Below, one piece after another: positions 42,248-53,964 of a DNA stretch of 64,000 nt (positions within the stretch are counted from its first letter, which is position 1; each line of letters begins with the position of its first letter). The DNA comes from Mycolicibacterium sp. TUM20985 (lineage in GTDB: Bacteria; Actinomycetota; Actinomycetes; Mycobacteriales; Mycobacteriaceae), in assembly GCF_030295745.1 (NCBI RefSeq), contig NZ_AP027291.1:868001-932000 (forward strand), in the 5' to 3' direction. The position numbers were made by a program, and so were the translations under genes. Below the pieces are notes generated by a model, which worked only from the letters and a program-made list of their open reading frames with translations, was not told the DNA's origin and made no database searches.

Positions 42248-42356
42248 CTCACCTGTCCGGGTGAGTTGTTCCGCCCGACTGCGGCCACTTGCACCACCGT
42301 TGACAGTACGGCGAAGTCGGACCAGAAGACAGCATGCGTTCGCCTAGAGTCGGAGC

Positions 42357-43346
42357 ATGCGCTTCGGACTCTTCATCCCGCAGGGTTGGCGACTCGATCT
42401 GGTGGACATTCCCGTCGAACGGCACTGGGAGGTGATGCGCGATCTCGCAGTGCATGCCGATCGCGGCGTGTGGGATTCGCTCTGGGTGTACGACCACTTC
42501 CACACGGTGCCGATGCCAACCGACGAGGCGACTCATGAAGCGTGGTCGTTGATGGCGGCGTATGCGGCGACGACGACGCGCATCGAACTCGGCCAGATGT
42601 GCACGGCAATGAGCTATCGCAATCCGGCGTATCTTGCGAAGATCGCTGCGACGGTGGACATCATCTCCGGTGGGCGCGTGCAGATGGGTATCGGCGGTGG
42701 TTGGTATGAACACGAGTGGCGCGCCTACGGCTACGGGTTTCCGTCGGCTGGCGTGCGGTTGGCCCGCCTCGACGAAGGTGTGCAGATCATGCGGGATGCG
42801 TGGCGTAGTGGCAGGGTGAGCTTCGACGGCAAGCACTATCAGGTCGATGGCGCGATTGTTGCACCGAAGCCATTGCAGGAGAACGGTATTCCGTTGTGGA
42901 TCGCCGGCGGTGGCGAGAAGGTGACGCTGAAGATCGCGGCGAAGTACGCGCAGTACACCAACTTCACCGCCGAACCCGAGGGCTTCGAGCACAAGTCCAA
43001 GGTGTTGGAGGGACATTGTGCCGACGTCGGCACCGACTATGGCGCCATCGTGCGGTCGGCGAACTTCAACGCGATAGTCGGCTCGTCGGACACGGAGGTA
43101 TCGGAGCGGGTCGAGCGAATCCGGGCGAGGCAGGCCGAAAAGGTGAATCCTCAAGCGGTGGAAGCGATGCTGGCGAGTGCCACGTCCCCCGACTCCGCTA
43201 CCGGCACGCCCGATCAGGTCATCGAGCGACTGAGCCGGCTGCGCGACCTGGGGTGTGAGTACGCCATCATGTACTTCCCCGAGGCCGCTTACGACCGTTC
43301 CGACATCGAGTTGTTCGAGCGCGAGGTCATCCCGGCGTTCAGCTGA
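42357..43346 (+). CDS. F420-dependent luciferase-like (LLM) oxidoreductase
   Basis: A 329-aa TIM-barrel protein. MRFGLFIPQGWRLDLVDIP, SLWVYDHFHTVP, LGQMCTAMSYRNPAYLAK and GRVQMGIGGGWYEHEWRAYG are the markers of LLM enzymes of the F420 branch. The family uses reduced F420 or FMN; here F420 is favoured because of the mycobacterial setting. Substrate is unknown. Its 3' end overlaps the convergent NmrA-like gene by 58 bp. Confidence 0.9.
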   Translation: MRFGLFIPQGWRLDLVDIPVERHWEVMRDLAVHADRGVWDSLWVYDHFHTVPMPTDEATHEAWSLMAAYAATTTRIELGQMCTAMSYRNPAYLAKIAATVDIISGGRVQMGIGGGWYEHEWRAYGYGFPSAGVRLARLDEGVQIMRDAWRSGRVSFDGKHYQVDGAIVAPKPLQENGIPLWIAGGGEKVTLKIAAKYAQYTNFTAEPEGFEHKSKVLEGHCADVGTDYGAIVRSANFNAIVGSSDTEVSERVERIRARQAEKVNPQAVEAMLASATSPDSATGTPDQVIERLSRLRDLGCEYAIMYFPEAAYDRSDIELFEREVIPAFS

Positions 43347-44164
43347 GGCCATGCTCCGCGGGCCGCCGCATCGCGGGCGAAGTCTCGGAAGTCTCTCGGT
43401 TCCCGACCAAGCGCCCGCCGCACGCCGTCGGTGAGCGATGAATTGCGACCGTCCAGCACGGTGGTGAAGAGGTACCGCAACAGGTCGATGACCTCGTGCG
43501 GAACCTGGTTTTCGGCCAACAGACCCGCATAGTCGTCCATCGACACCGGGCTGAATCGCACGTCCCGGCCCGTGACTTCGGAGATCTCGGCGACTGCCCC
43601 CGCGAAGGTGAGCAGGCGGGGCCCGGTCAGCTCATAGGTCTGGCCGACGTGGCGGACCTCGGTCAGTGCCGCCACCGCCACGGCAGCGATGTCGTCGGCG
43701 TCGACGAAGGGTTCGAGGACGTCGCCGACGGGAAGGGCGACGGTGCCGGAGACGACGTCCGCGGCGAAGTTGCCCTCGCTGAAGTTCTGCGAAAACCAGG
43801 TGGCGCGGATGATCGTCCACTCCAGACCGGACGCCCGCACGACGTCCTCGGCGCGTGCGGCCTCCGCCTCGCCTCGGCCGGACAACAGGACCAGCCGCCG
43901 GACCCCGAAGGCACGAGCGAGCGAGACGAGTTCGCCGATCGCGGCGACCGAACCCGGCGCGGCCAGGTCGGGGCTGTAGGCGACGTAGGCGGCGCGCACC
44001 CCGTCGAGGGCCTGCGGCCAGGTCCCCGGCTGTTGCCAGTCGAAGGGCGGAATCGACGAACGAGATCCATGTCGGACGTCGACGCCGAGTCCACTGAGGC
44101 GCGCGGCGATCCGCTTGCCCGTCTTACCGGTGCTGCCGATGACGAGAGTCGTGTTGGTGGTCAT
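43289..44164 (-). CDS. NmrA-like NAD(P)-binding protein (SDR atypical)
   Basis: 291 aa from the ATG at 44164. TTLVIGSTGKTGKRIAARL is the Rossmann motif. RRLVLLSGRGEAEAARAEDV, WTIIRATWFSQNFSEGNFAA and PVGDVLEPFVDADDIAAVAV follow the NmrA/QorB order. No Tyr-x3-Lys catalytic pair is seen, as usual for this group, so it may sense redox state rather than catalyse. The last 19 codons are read opposite the end of the F420-type gene. Confidence 0.85.
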   Translation of the reverse strand: MTTNTTLVIGSTGKTGKRIAARLSGLGVDVRHGSRSSIPPFDWQQPGTWPQALDGVRAAYVAYSPDLAAPGSVAAIGELVSLARAFGVRRLVLLSGRGEAEAARAEDVVRASGLEWTIIRATWFSQNFSEGNFAADVVSGTVALPVGDVLEPFVDADDIAAVAVAALTEVRHVGQTYELTGPRLLTFAGAVAEISEVTGRDVRFSPVSMDDYAGLLAENQVPHEVIDLLRYLFTTVLDGRNSSLTDGVRRALGREPRDFRDFARDAAARGAWPQLNAGMTSRSNNSMSERS

Positions 44165-44294
44165 GGTTCGATTCAATGCCGCATGACTGAGACGATCCGT
44201 GGCCCAAAGGCTCATTCACATACGCGATCGTCTCGAGTGTCGTCATGGCCCAACCCGGCGCCGGTGAGATTGGGCAGCACCCGTCGTCGTCGCG

Positions 44295-45944
44295 TCAGAT
44301 CGCCGGGCCCAGCAGGTCGTCGGCGTCCTTGATGACGTAGCCATAGCCCTGCTCGGCGAGGAACCGCTGCCGGTGTGCGGCGTATTCGGCATCGAGGCTG
44401 TCGCGTGACACCACCGAGTAGAAGACCGCTCCGCCACCGTCGGCCTTGGGGCGAAGGAGCCTGCCCAGGCGCTGTGCCTCTTCTTGACGCGAGCCGAACG
44501 TTCCCGAAACTTGAACGGCGACACTGGCTTCGGGAAGGTCGATGGAGAAGTTGGCGACCTTCGACACCACGAGTGTCCGGATCTCACCGGTGCGGAAGGC
44601 TTGGAACAGGGTCTCGCGTTCCGCGGTCTTCGTCGATCCCTGGATCACGGGCGCGTCGAGCTCCCGCCCCAATTCGTCCAGCTGGTCGAGGTAGGCGCCG
44701 ATGACGAGCGTCGGCTCGCCGGGATGACGCGCCAGAATCGACTTCACCACCGCCACCTTGGTGTGCGCCGTCGAACACAGTTTGTAGCGTTCCTCGGGTT
44801 CCGCCGTCGCGTAGATCATCCGCTCGTTCTCGGTCATCGTGACGCGCACCTCGATGCACTCGGCGGGGGCGATCCAGCCCTGCGCCTCGATGTCCTTCCA
44901 GGGCGCGTCATAGCGCTTGGGCCCGATCAGGCTGAACACGTCACCCTCGCGGCCGTCCTCGCGGATGAGGGTCGCCGTCAACCCGAGCCGGCGGCGGGAC
45001 TGAAGGTCAGCAGTCATCCGGAACACGGGCGCGGGCAACAGGTGCACCTCGTCGTAGATGATCAGCCCCCAGTCGCGGCTGTCGAACAGCTCCAGATGCT
45101 TGTACTCCCCCTTGGTGCGCCGCGTAATCACCTGATAGGTCGCGATCGTGACCGGCCGGACTTCCTTGCGCTCCCCGGAGTACTCGCCGATCTCTTCTTC
45201 GGTGAGCGACGTGCGGGCGATGAGCTCACGCTTCCACTGTCTGCCAGCCACGGTGTTGGTGACCAGGATCAGCGTCGTCGCACCCGCCTTGGCCATCGCT
45301 GCGGCGCCGACGATGGTCTTGCCCGCCCCGCAGGGCAACACGACCACGCCCGACCCGCCGGCCCAGAACGAGTCGGCGGCCATCTCCTGGTAGTCGCGCA
45401 GCACCCAGCCGTCCTGCGCCAGGGCGATGGGGTGGGCCTCACCGTCGACGTAGCCGGCCAGATCCTCTGCGGGCCAACCGATCTTGAGAAGCATCTGCTT
45501 GATGTGGCCACGCTCGCTGGCATGCACGATGATGGTGTCGTCATCGAGGCGAGCGCCCAGCATCGGCGCAATCTTCTTGTTGCGCATAACCTCTTCGAGC
45601 ACCGCACGGTCCAGGCTCACCAGTACCAGTCCGTGCACGGGGCTCTTCACCAACTGCAGGCGGCCGTAGCGCGCCATCGTGTCGACGATGTCGACCAGCA
45701 GCGGTTGGGGCACCGAGTAGCGCGAGAACGAAACCAGCGCGTCCACCACCTGCTCGGCGTCATGGCCCGCCGCGCGGGCGTTCCACAGGGCCAGGGGGGT
45801 GATGCGGTAGGTGTGGATGTGTTCGGGCGCACGTTCGAGTTCGGCGAACGGGGCGATCGCCGCACGCGCCTCGCCTGCCAGTTCGTGGTCGACCTCTAGC
45901 AGCACCGTCTTGTCGGACTGCACGATCAGGGGGCCGTCGGTCAT
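44295..45944 (-). CDS. ercc3: XPB/Rad25-type DNA helicase
   Basis: A 549-aa SF2 helicase. Walker A VVLPCGAGKTIVGAAAM, DEVH box LIIYDEVHLLPAP, motif III LGLTATLIREDGREGD and motif VI EEAQRLGRLLRPK are intact, with an N-terminal damage-recognition-like domain (about 1-190). It matches Rv0861c in place and length. XPB in mycobacteria unwinds DNA 3'-5' and is thought to work in repair. It is followed upstream by its partner gene, 34 bp apart. Confidence 0.95.
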   Translation of the reverse strand: MTDGPLIVQSDKTVLLEVDHELAGEARAAIAPFAELERAPEHIHTYRITPLALWNARAAGHDAEQVVDALVSFSRYSVPQPLLVDIVDTMARYGRLQLVKSPVHGLVLVSLDRAVLEEVMRNKKIAPMLGARLDDDTIIVHASERGHIKQMLLKIGWPAEDLAGYVDGEAHPIALAQDGWVLRDYQEMAADSFWAGGSGVVVLPCGAGKTIVGAAAMAKAGATTLILVTNTVAGRQWKRELIARTSLTEEEIGEYSGERKEVRPVTIATYQVITRRTKGEYKHLELFDSRDWGLIIYDEVHLLPAPVFRMTADLQSRRRLGLTATLIREDGREGDVFSLIGPKRYDAPWKDIEAQGWIAPAECIEVRVTMTENERMIYATAEPEERYKLCSTAHTKVAVVKSILARHPGEPTLVIGAYLDQLDELGRELDAPVIQGSTKTAERETLFQAFRTGEIRTLVVSKVANFSIDLPEASVAVQVSGTFGSRQEEAQRLGRLLRPKADGGGAVFYSVVSRDSLDAEYAAHRQRFLAEQGYGYVIKDADDLLGPAI

Positions 45945-45978
45945 GTATTCACTTCTCGCTGCCCAGTCATTGCACCCA

Positions 45979-48234
45979 TTATCCCTCGTCCGCCGAGACG
46001 ACCGACGTCACGCGGTGGATTGCGAAGTCGCGGACCCTGCCTGCGGCCGGATCGAAGGCGGTGAGCTGACCGCCGCGGACGTTGATGGGCGCGACCACGC
46101 GTTGGGTGGCGACGCCCGCCGGGTCGACGTAGCCGATCACCACGGATTCCTGACGGTGGGCCGCACCATGCAGTTGAGCCATCGCCGCGGCGGGGTCGAG
46201 ACGAACACCGTCGTGCGGAGTGGCGGCCACCTTGCGCAGCACCGCGACGATGGCGCCCAGCGTCTGCAGCGACGGTCCCTGGTTGGTCCGGAAACCGCGT
46301 CGACGACCAGGAGTGGGCACCCGCGCACCGCGCGACCGGATGTCGACGACCGCCCCCGACGAATCCTCGGCGGCCGGCGCGAACCCCGCGGTCCGCAATG
46401 CGGCGAGCACCTCGTTGATCGGCGACATCGACACCGCGACGGTAGGCGCGAGCGCCCGCACGTCCAGCTTCTCCAACGTGGGCGCTGCGATAGCCTGCGC
46501 CAGCAGGGCGGGGTCCTCGCACCGTACGAACGAGGCAGCCATGCCGACCCGGAGCTGGCCGTGGCGGCGTGCGACGTCGTCGACCATGTAGCTCAAGCCT
46601 TGCGGCACAGGAGTTTTGGAGTGTCGGGCGAACATTTGGTGAAGTTCGCTAGCAGTGCGGCCGGTATCGAGAGCGCGACGGATCGACTGCTCACTGATGC
46701 GGTACACCATTGCCGCGCCAGCCGACTCGACCGTGGCGACCGCCGACAGCTGCTCGGCCAGGCCACGATCCAGCGGTCCCGGCACCACGACCGTCAGGTC
46801 GGCCTGCAGTAGGAAGTAGTCGATCGGCGCGGGCAGCACCTTGTTCATCGCCGCGACGACGGTGTCCTCCGCCTCGCCCTCCAGTAGCCGACGGCTCGGG
46901 GTGGCGATCGCTCCTCGGCCTATCACGCCCACGGCATGCGCCTCGGCAAGGAGGGCGGCGACCGGGTCGAGCTGAAGCCGTGCCGCCCAGCGCGGCCGCC
47001 GCCACGTCATCGCGTTCGAGGCGCTGGTGGCGTCCACCCCGGAACCGGGAGGCAGGTCGGCGAGCACCGTCAAAAGCAGTCGGCGATCCAGCGGCGCCGC
47101 CGTGGAGAACAGCGAATCCGACAGTGCGGCATAGGGTTTGCCGTCCGGCCCGCGTTGTCCGATGAGGCCGGGCCGCGACGGCAGGTCCAACCAGGCGGAC
47201 GCGAGTTGATGCCAGCGCACCGCCGTCGGGGATTCGATGAACCGGTCCGCGGCCAGTGTCGGCGCCCAGTAGGACCCGGCACCGTCCAGCGGATCGGGCT
47301 CGGGGACGCCCGGCGCGATCAACCCGGCGACCACGGTGACTTCGAGGATGAGGCCCAGCCGGTTCTCGTCGACCCCGGTGTTCTTGGTCAGGCGCTTGAG
47401 CTCGCGGATCCCGAGGCCACCGCTGCGCAGTTCGGGGATCGGCGCGTTGGACAAGGTCTCCAGGACGAGGTCGACCTCGCGGAGCAGGTCCATCGCCGAC
47501 CCCGCGGCGGCCGCGTCGACGTCGGAGACCGACGTCGACGTCACCGCGGCGTCGGGCGGCGCAAGCGCGATGGGGCCCGGTGATTCACCGCGCAACACCT
47601 GCCCGACGAGGCGCGGCAGGATGACGGTGTCCTCGTCGACCTGACGCAACAACCCCGTGGCGAGCAGGCGCTGGACGGGCCGGTCGGCGGCAGTGCCCGT
47701 CGCGGCATCGCGGGTCCGTCCGATCGGTGACCCGTCGACCAGCCGCTCGAGCAGTTCGCGCTGGGGTTCGTCGACCTCGCCCAAGAGTGCGGCGATGTGT
47801 TCGGCGTCGGGCCGGTCGGCCTCGAGGGTGACCTGGCCGGGGTGCCAGGGCAGTCCCGCCGCGGCTTCCGGCGCGACCCGCACCGCCTCGTCCCCCCAGA
47901 CCAGGGCGCGAACCTTGAGTTCGTCGAGGGCGGCGTCCACGTCGGCGACCGTCGCCCGGTCGCTGATCAGGGCGCGTAGCTTCGCCACCGGAACACCGCC
48001 ACCATCGGCCCTTAGCTCCAACAGGGCGTCCATCACGCCGAGCTCCAGGAAGTCGAGCCCGTCCATCGCAGCCTTGACCGACTGCCGCGACTGCGCCCTG
48101 GCCGCCAGCGCTGAGATCGAGCCCGGCGGCGGTTGCGTCAAGTCCAGCCGCAGCTCCAGCAGACGTACGAGCTGAGCGTCGGTCAGCTCGGCCAACCAGG
48201 CGCCCAACGGCACGACGGGGGCTGTTTCGGACAT
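45979..48234 (-). CDS. Helicase-associated protein (Rv0862c-like) with WYL-like C-terminus
   Basis: A 751-aa protein starting MSETAPVVPLGAWLAELTDA. It has several winged-helix-like repeats, a central block (TASELHQMFARHSKTPVPQG, LSYMVDDVARRHGQLRVG) typical of the Helicase_C_3/XPB-associated family, and a C-terminal part (ESVVIGYVDPAGVATQRVVA, GGQLTAFDPAAGRVRDFAI) with the look of a WYL domain. It sits directly upstream of the XPB gene and is likely co-transcribed. A partner or regulator of XPB is inferred from conserved adjacency; no enzyme motif is seen. Confidence 0.85.
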   Translation of the reverse strand: MSETAPVVPLGAWLAELTDAQLVRLLELRLDLTQPPPGSISALAARAQSRQSVKAAMDGLDFLELGVMDALLELRADGGGVPVAKLRALISDRATVADVDAALDELKVRALVWGDEAVRVAPEAAAGLPWHPGQVTLEADRPDAEHIAALLGEVDEPQRELLERLVDGSPIGRTRDAATGTAADRPVQRLLATGLLRQVDEDTVILPRLVGQVLRGESPGPIALAPPDAAVTSTSVSDVDAAAAGSAMDLLREVDLVLETLSNAPIPELRSGGLGIRELKRLTKNTGVDENRLGLILEVTVVAGLIAPGVPEPDPLDGAGSYWAPTLAADRFIESPTAVRWHQLASAWLDLPSRPGLIGQRGPDGKPYAALSDSLFSTAAPLDRRLLLTVLADLPPGSGVDATSASNAMTWRRPRWAARLQLDPVAALLAEAHAVGVIGRGAIATPSRRLLEGEAEDTVVAAMNKVLPAPIDYFLLQADLTVVVPGPLDRGLAEQLSAVATVESAGAAMVYRISEQSIRRALDTGRTASELHQMFARHSKTPVPQGLSYMVDDVARRHGQLRVGMAASFVRCEDPALLAQAIAAPTLEKLDVRALAPTVAVSMSPINEVLAALRTAGFAPAAEDSSGAVVDIRSRGARVPTPGRRRGFRTNQGPSLQTLGAIVAVLRKVAATPHDGVRLDPAAAMAQLHGAAHRQESVVIGYVDPAGVATQRVVAPINVRGGQLTAFDPAAGRVRDFAIHRVTSVVSADEG

Positions 48235-48288
48235 TGCGTACCAGCCTAGCCAGCGCCGCTCTCGCCAGCACCCGCCGCGCCTGCCACA

Positions 48289-48489
48289 ATGTCAAGCGTG
48301 GCTGACAAGAAACCGCAGAAGAAGAACTACGTCGACAACGGCTGGCCCGCCAGCGGCGATGACGATCACCCCGTCAGCGAGCTGGCCGCCGACCGTACCG
48401 GCGCGCTGTCCCCGTTCGGCGACCTGACCTTCCCGCTGCCCGCCGAGGAACTGCCCTACACCCACCCGGTCACCGTCATCAACAAGTAG
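48289..48489 (+). CDS. Small hydrophilic conserved protein (Rv0863-like)
   Basis: 66 aa from ATG 48289, or 63 aa from GTG 48298 ([20 protein letters not shown]). It is conserved in this position in M. tuberculosis by memory. It has no membrane segment and looks mostly unfolded, with a Lys-rich start and [18 protein letters not shown] end. It is 2 bp before moaC. Function is unknown. Confidence 0.75.
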   Translation: MSSVADKKPQKKNYVDNGWPASGDDDHPVSELAADRTGALSPFGDLTFPLPAEELPYTHPVTVINK

Positions 48490-48491
48490 TC

Positions 48492-48974
48492 GTGACGGCA
48501 CGCCCCGATCGACTTTCGCACCTTGACGACGCGGGCGCAGCGCACATGGTCGACGTGACCGCCAAGGACGCCACTCGGCGGACGGCCGTCGCGACGGGAA
48601 TCCTGCGCACCCGGGCCGACGTCGTCGAGCTGATCGCGACGGGCGGGCTCCCCAAGGGTGATGCGCTGGCCACCGCGCGGGTGGCAGGCATCCTCGCCGC
48701 GAAGCGCACCAGCGACTTGATTCCGCTGTGCCACCAGCTCGCCTTGACCGGCGTCGACGTTGAATTCGCAATCGGCACAACGGATGTCACGATCACGGCG
48801 ACCGTCCGCACGACGGATCGCACGGGTGTGGAGATGGAGGCGCTGACCGCTGTCAGCGTCGCTGCCCTGACGCTCTACGACATGCTGAAGGCCGTCGACC
48901 CCGCGGCGGTCATCGACGGCATCGCCGTGCTCCGCAAGGACGGCGGCAAGACGGGGACGTGGCAACGGGCATGA
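48492..48974 (+). CDS. moaC: Cyclic pyranopterin monophosphate synthase MoaC
   Basis: A 160-aa protein starting with [42 protein letters not shown] and [20 protein letters not shown], then [14 protein letters not shown], cover the family. It makes cyclic pyranopterin monophosphate together with MoaA in molybdenum cofactor synthesis. Stop and next start overlap (ATGA), so moaC, mog and moaE are one coupled operon. Confidence 0.95.
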   Translation: MTARPDRLSHLDDAGAAHMVDVTAKDATRRTAVATGILRTRADVVELIATGGLPKGDALATARVAGILAAKRTSDLIPLCHQLALTGVDVEFAIGTTDVTITATVRTTDRTGVEMEALTAVSVAALTLYDMLKAVDPAAVIDGIAVLRKDGGKTGTWQRA

Positions 48975-49446
48975 CCCGATCCGCCCGGGTGATCATCGCG
49001 TCGACGCGCGCGGCCAGCGGCGTCTACGAGGACCGCACGGGCCCCGTGATCGTCGACTGGCTGACCCAGCGCAACTACGACGTGCCCCCGCCCGACGTGG
49101 TGGCCGACGGCCCTGCGGTCAGTCGGGCGCTGTCCTCGGCGATCGAGGAGAAGGTCGACCTCATCCTGACCTCGGGCGGCACCGGCATCTCGCCGACCGA
49201 CGGAACCGCCGACGCCACGGCCTCGATCGTCGACTATCAGATCCCCGGCCTAGCCGATGCCATCCGGCGCTCCGGTTTGCCGCACGTCCCCACCTCGGTC
49301 CTGTCCCGCGGGGTGTGCGGTGTGCGGGATGGCACGCTGATCGTCAACCTTCCTGGCTCGCCGGGTGGCGTCAAGGATGGGCTCGGCGTCCTGGACGACG
49401 TCCTGGAACACGCCCTGGACCAACTGCGTGGAGGAGATCACCAACG

Positions 49447-49450
<4 letters not shown>
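48971..49450 (+). CDS. mog: Molybdopterin adenylyltransferase-type protein (MogA/MoaB)
   Basis: 159 aa from ATG 48971. [37 protein letters not shown] and the later [14 protein letters not shown] are MoaB/MogA motifs that bind MPT and ATP. It activates molybdopterin by adenylylation before metal insertion. It overlaps moaC at its start and moaE at its end (both ATGA). Confidence 0.92.
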
Positions 49451-51415
<1,965 letters not shown>

Positions 51416-51636
51416 GGGCATGGCGGGCCACTGATTAGGGTCGAGCGGCTTGGAATAGGACCGTAACGGGTACATACCGCTACGTCATCTTGGGCAGGTG
51501 TCGGCGCGTCCGTGCTCAGCAAATCTTGTGAGAACGTTAAAAGGGCAGCCCGCCGTAACGTTTACCTAGGCAAATGATCCGGTGAACAGCGCGTGTGACA
51601 CCGTGTGACCGTTTCGTTATGTGACGCAAATCACTC

Positions 51637-51909
51637 TCATCCGCCCGCGAAGGGCGGTAACACATCGATGGTTTGGTTTGTTTCGAGCGCCCTGCGTACG
51701 TCGCGGACCGCGATGCCGTCACAGAGGAACGAGCACCGGTCGAGTACGACCGCCAGTTTCAGGCCTCGCGTGCGCAGCGTCGCGAGGAGATCGGTGACAG
51801 TCGCCCCCGACGCCACGGAGAGCGTCTCGTCCTCGACTCCCGCGGCCGCCCGGGCCGCCGCGAAGTACCGCACGTGGATCTCGATCGTGGGGGGCGAAAC
51901 TCCCGTCAC
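51637..51909 (-). CDS. moaD: Molybdopterin synthase sulfur carrier subunit MoaD
   Basis: A 90-aa ubiquitin-like protein: IEIHVRYFAAARAAAGVEDE, ATVTDLLATL, and a C-terminal VLPPFAGG ending in the Gly-Gly that is thiocarboxylated. It starts with GTG 3 bp after the moaA stop (51913), so it is co-transcribed with moaA and the YccF gene. It supplies sulfur to MoaE. Confidence 0.93.
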   Translation of the reverse strand: MTGVSPPTIEIHVRYFAAARAAAGVEDETLSVASGATVTDLLATLRTRGLKLAVVLDRCSFLCDGIAVRDVRRALETNQTIDVLPPFAGG

Positions 51910-51912
51910 GGG

Positions 51913-52974
51913 TCAGCCACCGATGGCGCTCATCGGACGCACCGGCTGTTCGAATCCGGGCTCGTTGATCCCGTGCCCGGCCGGCTTGGCCCACATCGCC
52001 GCCCGCCACGCCGCCTCGACGGCGTCGTCGTCGGCGCCGCGACGCATCAGGTGACGCAAGTCGGTCTCCTCCTGGGAGAAGAGGCAGCTGCGGACCTGTC
52101 CGTCGGCGGTGAGTCGCGTGCGGTCGCAAGCGCCGCAGAAGGCCTCTGACACCGAGGCGATCACGCCGACGGTGTCCGGTCCGCCGTCGACCCGCCACAG
52201 CTGCGCGGGGGCCGACCCGCGTGGTGTCGGGTCGGGCGTCAGGTCGAAGTCCCGGCGTAGCGCGCCGAGGATGGCTTCCGCGTCGATCGCCTGGTCGCGC
52301 CGCCAATGCCGCCCGGCATCCAGCGGCATCTGTTCGATGATGCGCAGGTGATAGCCGTGGGCGAGGCAGAACCGCAGCAGCGCCACCGCATCGTCGAGAC
52401 CCGTGTCCGGGTCGAGGACGGCATTCACCTTGACCGGGGTCAGCCCGGCGGCCGCCGCCGCAGCCAATCCGTCGAGGACGTCGGCGAGTCGGTCGCGACG
52501 GGTGATCCGCGCGAAGCGTTCGGCGTCCACGGTGTCGAGTGAGACGTTGACCCGGTCCAGGCCGGCGGCCTTCAGACCGGCGGCGCGGCGGGCGAGTCCG
52601 ATCCCGTTGGTCGTCACCGCGGTCTGCGGCCGCGGTCGCAGCGCCGTCGCCGCAGCGATGGCGCCCTCGAGATTCCGGGACAACAGCGGCTCGCCGCCGG
52701 TGAACCGCACGTTGGTGATGCCGAGGCGGGTCACGGCGATCGTGAGCAGCCGGGCGAGTTCCTCCGGGCGCAACAATTCGTCGCCGGGTAGCCAGTCGAG
52801 ACCTTCGGCGGGCATGCAGTAGGTGCAGCGCAGATTGCACCGATCGGTCAGCGACACCCGCAGGTCGGTGGCGGCGCGGCCGAAGGTGTCGAGCAGCGGA
52901 CCCTCGGCGGGTGCTCCTGCGACGAACTTCGTCACGCCCCGGATCGAGGGGACGCCCAGCGCGGTCACGGTCAT
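51913..52974 (-). CDS. moaA: GTP 3',8-cyclase (radical SAM) MoaA
   Basis: 353 aa from ATG 52974, which overlaps the YccF stop (ATGA). The radical-SAM cluster is CNLRCTYCMPAEG and the second 4Fe-4S cluster is FCGACDRTRL with SCLFSQEE. GGEPLLSRNLEG and TTNGIGLARRA are also conserved. The C-terminus ends in Gly-Gly as MoaA should. It turns GTP into 3',8-cH2GTP, the substrate of MoaC. A longer frame upstream overlaps yccF and is not used. Confidence 0.95.
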   Translation of the reverse strand: MTVTALGVPSIRGVTKFVAGAPAEGPLLDTFGRAATDLRVSLTDRCNLRCTYCMPAEGLDWLPGDELLRPEELARLLTIAVTRLGITNVRFTGGEPLLSRNLEGAIAAATALRPRPQTAVTTNGIGLARRAAGLKAAGLDRVNVSLDTVDAERFARITRRDRLADVLDGLAAAAAAGLTPVKVNAVLDPDTGLDDAVALLRFCLAHGYHLRIIEQMPLDAGRHWRRDQAIDAEAILGALRRDFDLTPDPTPRGSAPAQLWRVDGGPDTVGVIASVSEAFCGACDRTRLTADGQVRSCLFSQEETDLRHLMRRGADDDAVEAAWRAAMWAKPAGHGINEPGFEQPVRPMSAIGG

Positions 52975-53360
52975 GCGAAGACCCCCTGGGTGGTCGGCAC
53001 GATCTCCTTGCCCAACGGGAACAGCGACACCGGGATCAGCTTGAGGTTGGCGATCGCCAGGGGGATGCCGATGATCGTGATCGCCATGGCGATGGCCGTC
53101 ACGACGTGACCGATCGCCAGCCAGATGCCGCACAGGACGACCCAGATGACGTTGCCGATCATCGCGCCGGGCCGGGGACCGGGCTTGTCGACGACGGTGT
53201 AGCCGAACGGCCACAGGGCGTACATGCCGATTCGGAAGGCGGCGAAGCCGAACGGGATCGTCACGATGAGGACGAAGCAGATGATGCCGGCCAGGAAGTA
53301 TCCAAGGGCGAGCCACAGGCCGCCGAAGATCAACCAGACGACATTCAGTATTAGGCGCAT
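52971..53360 (-). CDS. YccF-domain membrane protein
   Basis: A 129-aa protein with paired repeats of the YccF domain: [40 protein letters not shown] and, in the second half, [40 protein letters not shown]. Four transmembrane helices. Function unknown. It is the first gene of the operon with moaA and moaD. Its position corresponds to Rv0870c. Confidence 0.9.
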   Translation of the reverse strand: MRLILNVVWLIFGGLWLALGYFLAGIICFVLIVTIPFGFAAFRIGMYALWPFGYTVVDKPGPRPGAMIGNVIWVVLCGIWLAIGHVVTAIAMAITIIGIPLAIANLKLIPVSLFPLGKEIVPTTQGVFA

Positions 53361-53510
53361 ATCCCCTCCAGCGGTGCTTCCCAGACTACCGATGCCCGCG
53401 CGACTGGTGGTCCATCAGGTACTGGCTGCCGGTTCCGTCCTTGTAGGATCGTCGCATTCGCGTCCTGCATCGGCGGGACGCGTTCATTGCGAGACGAGCG
53501 GGTGAGACCA

Positions 53511-53921
53511 GTGCCGACCGGCAAGGTGAAGTGGTACAGCGCCGAGAAGGGCTTCGGCTTCGTGTCCCAGGAGGAAGGCGAGGACGTCTACGTCGGCTCC
53601 TCGGCGCTCCCGGCGGGAGTTCAGGAACTCAAGGCCGGCCAGAAGGTCGAGTTCGGCATCGCCGCGGGACGTCGCGGTCCGCAGGCGTTGAGCCTCAAGG
53701 TGATCGAACCGCCGCCGAGCGTCGTGCGGACGCGCCGGGAGGCCACCGCCCCCGAACACAAGCACACGCCCGACGAGTTGCACGGCATGGTCGAGGACAT
53801 GATCACCCTGCTCGAGGGTTCGGTGCAGCCCGAACTGCGCAAGGGCCGCTACCCCGACCGCAAGACCGCCCGCCGGATCTCCGAGGTGGTCAAGGCCGTC
53901 GCTCAGGAACTCGACGCCTAG
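53511..53921 (+). CDS. cspB: Cold-shock-domain protein with C-terminal extension
   Basis: 136 aa from a GTG at 53511. The first 65 residues are a cold-shock domain ([20 protein letters not shown], with RNP1; [11 protein letters not shown] with RNP2). The extra 70 residues ([40 protein letters not shown]) are a helical tail typical of the mycobacterial Rv0871-type CspB. It binds single-stranded RNA or DNA. Confidence 0.92.
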   Translation: MPTGKVKWYSAEKGFGFVSQEEGEDVYVGSSALPAGVQELKAGQKVEFGIAAGRRGPQALSLKVIEPPPSVVRTRREATAPEHKHTPDELHGMVEDMITLLEGSVQPELRKGRYPDRKTARRISEVVKAVAQELDA

Positions 53922-53964
53922 GCCCTACGGCTGACCCCTGCGGCTAGCGCCGAGTGTGAAGTCG

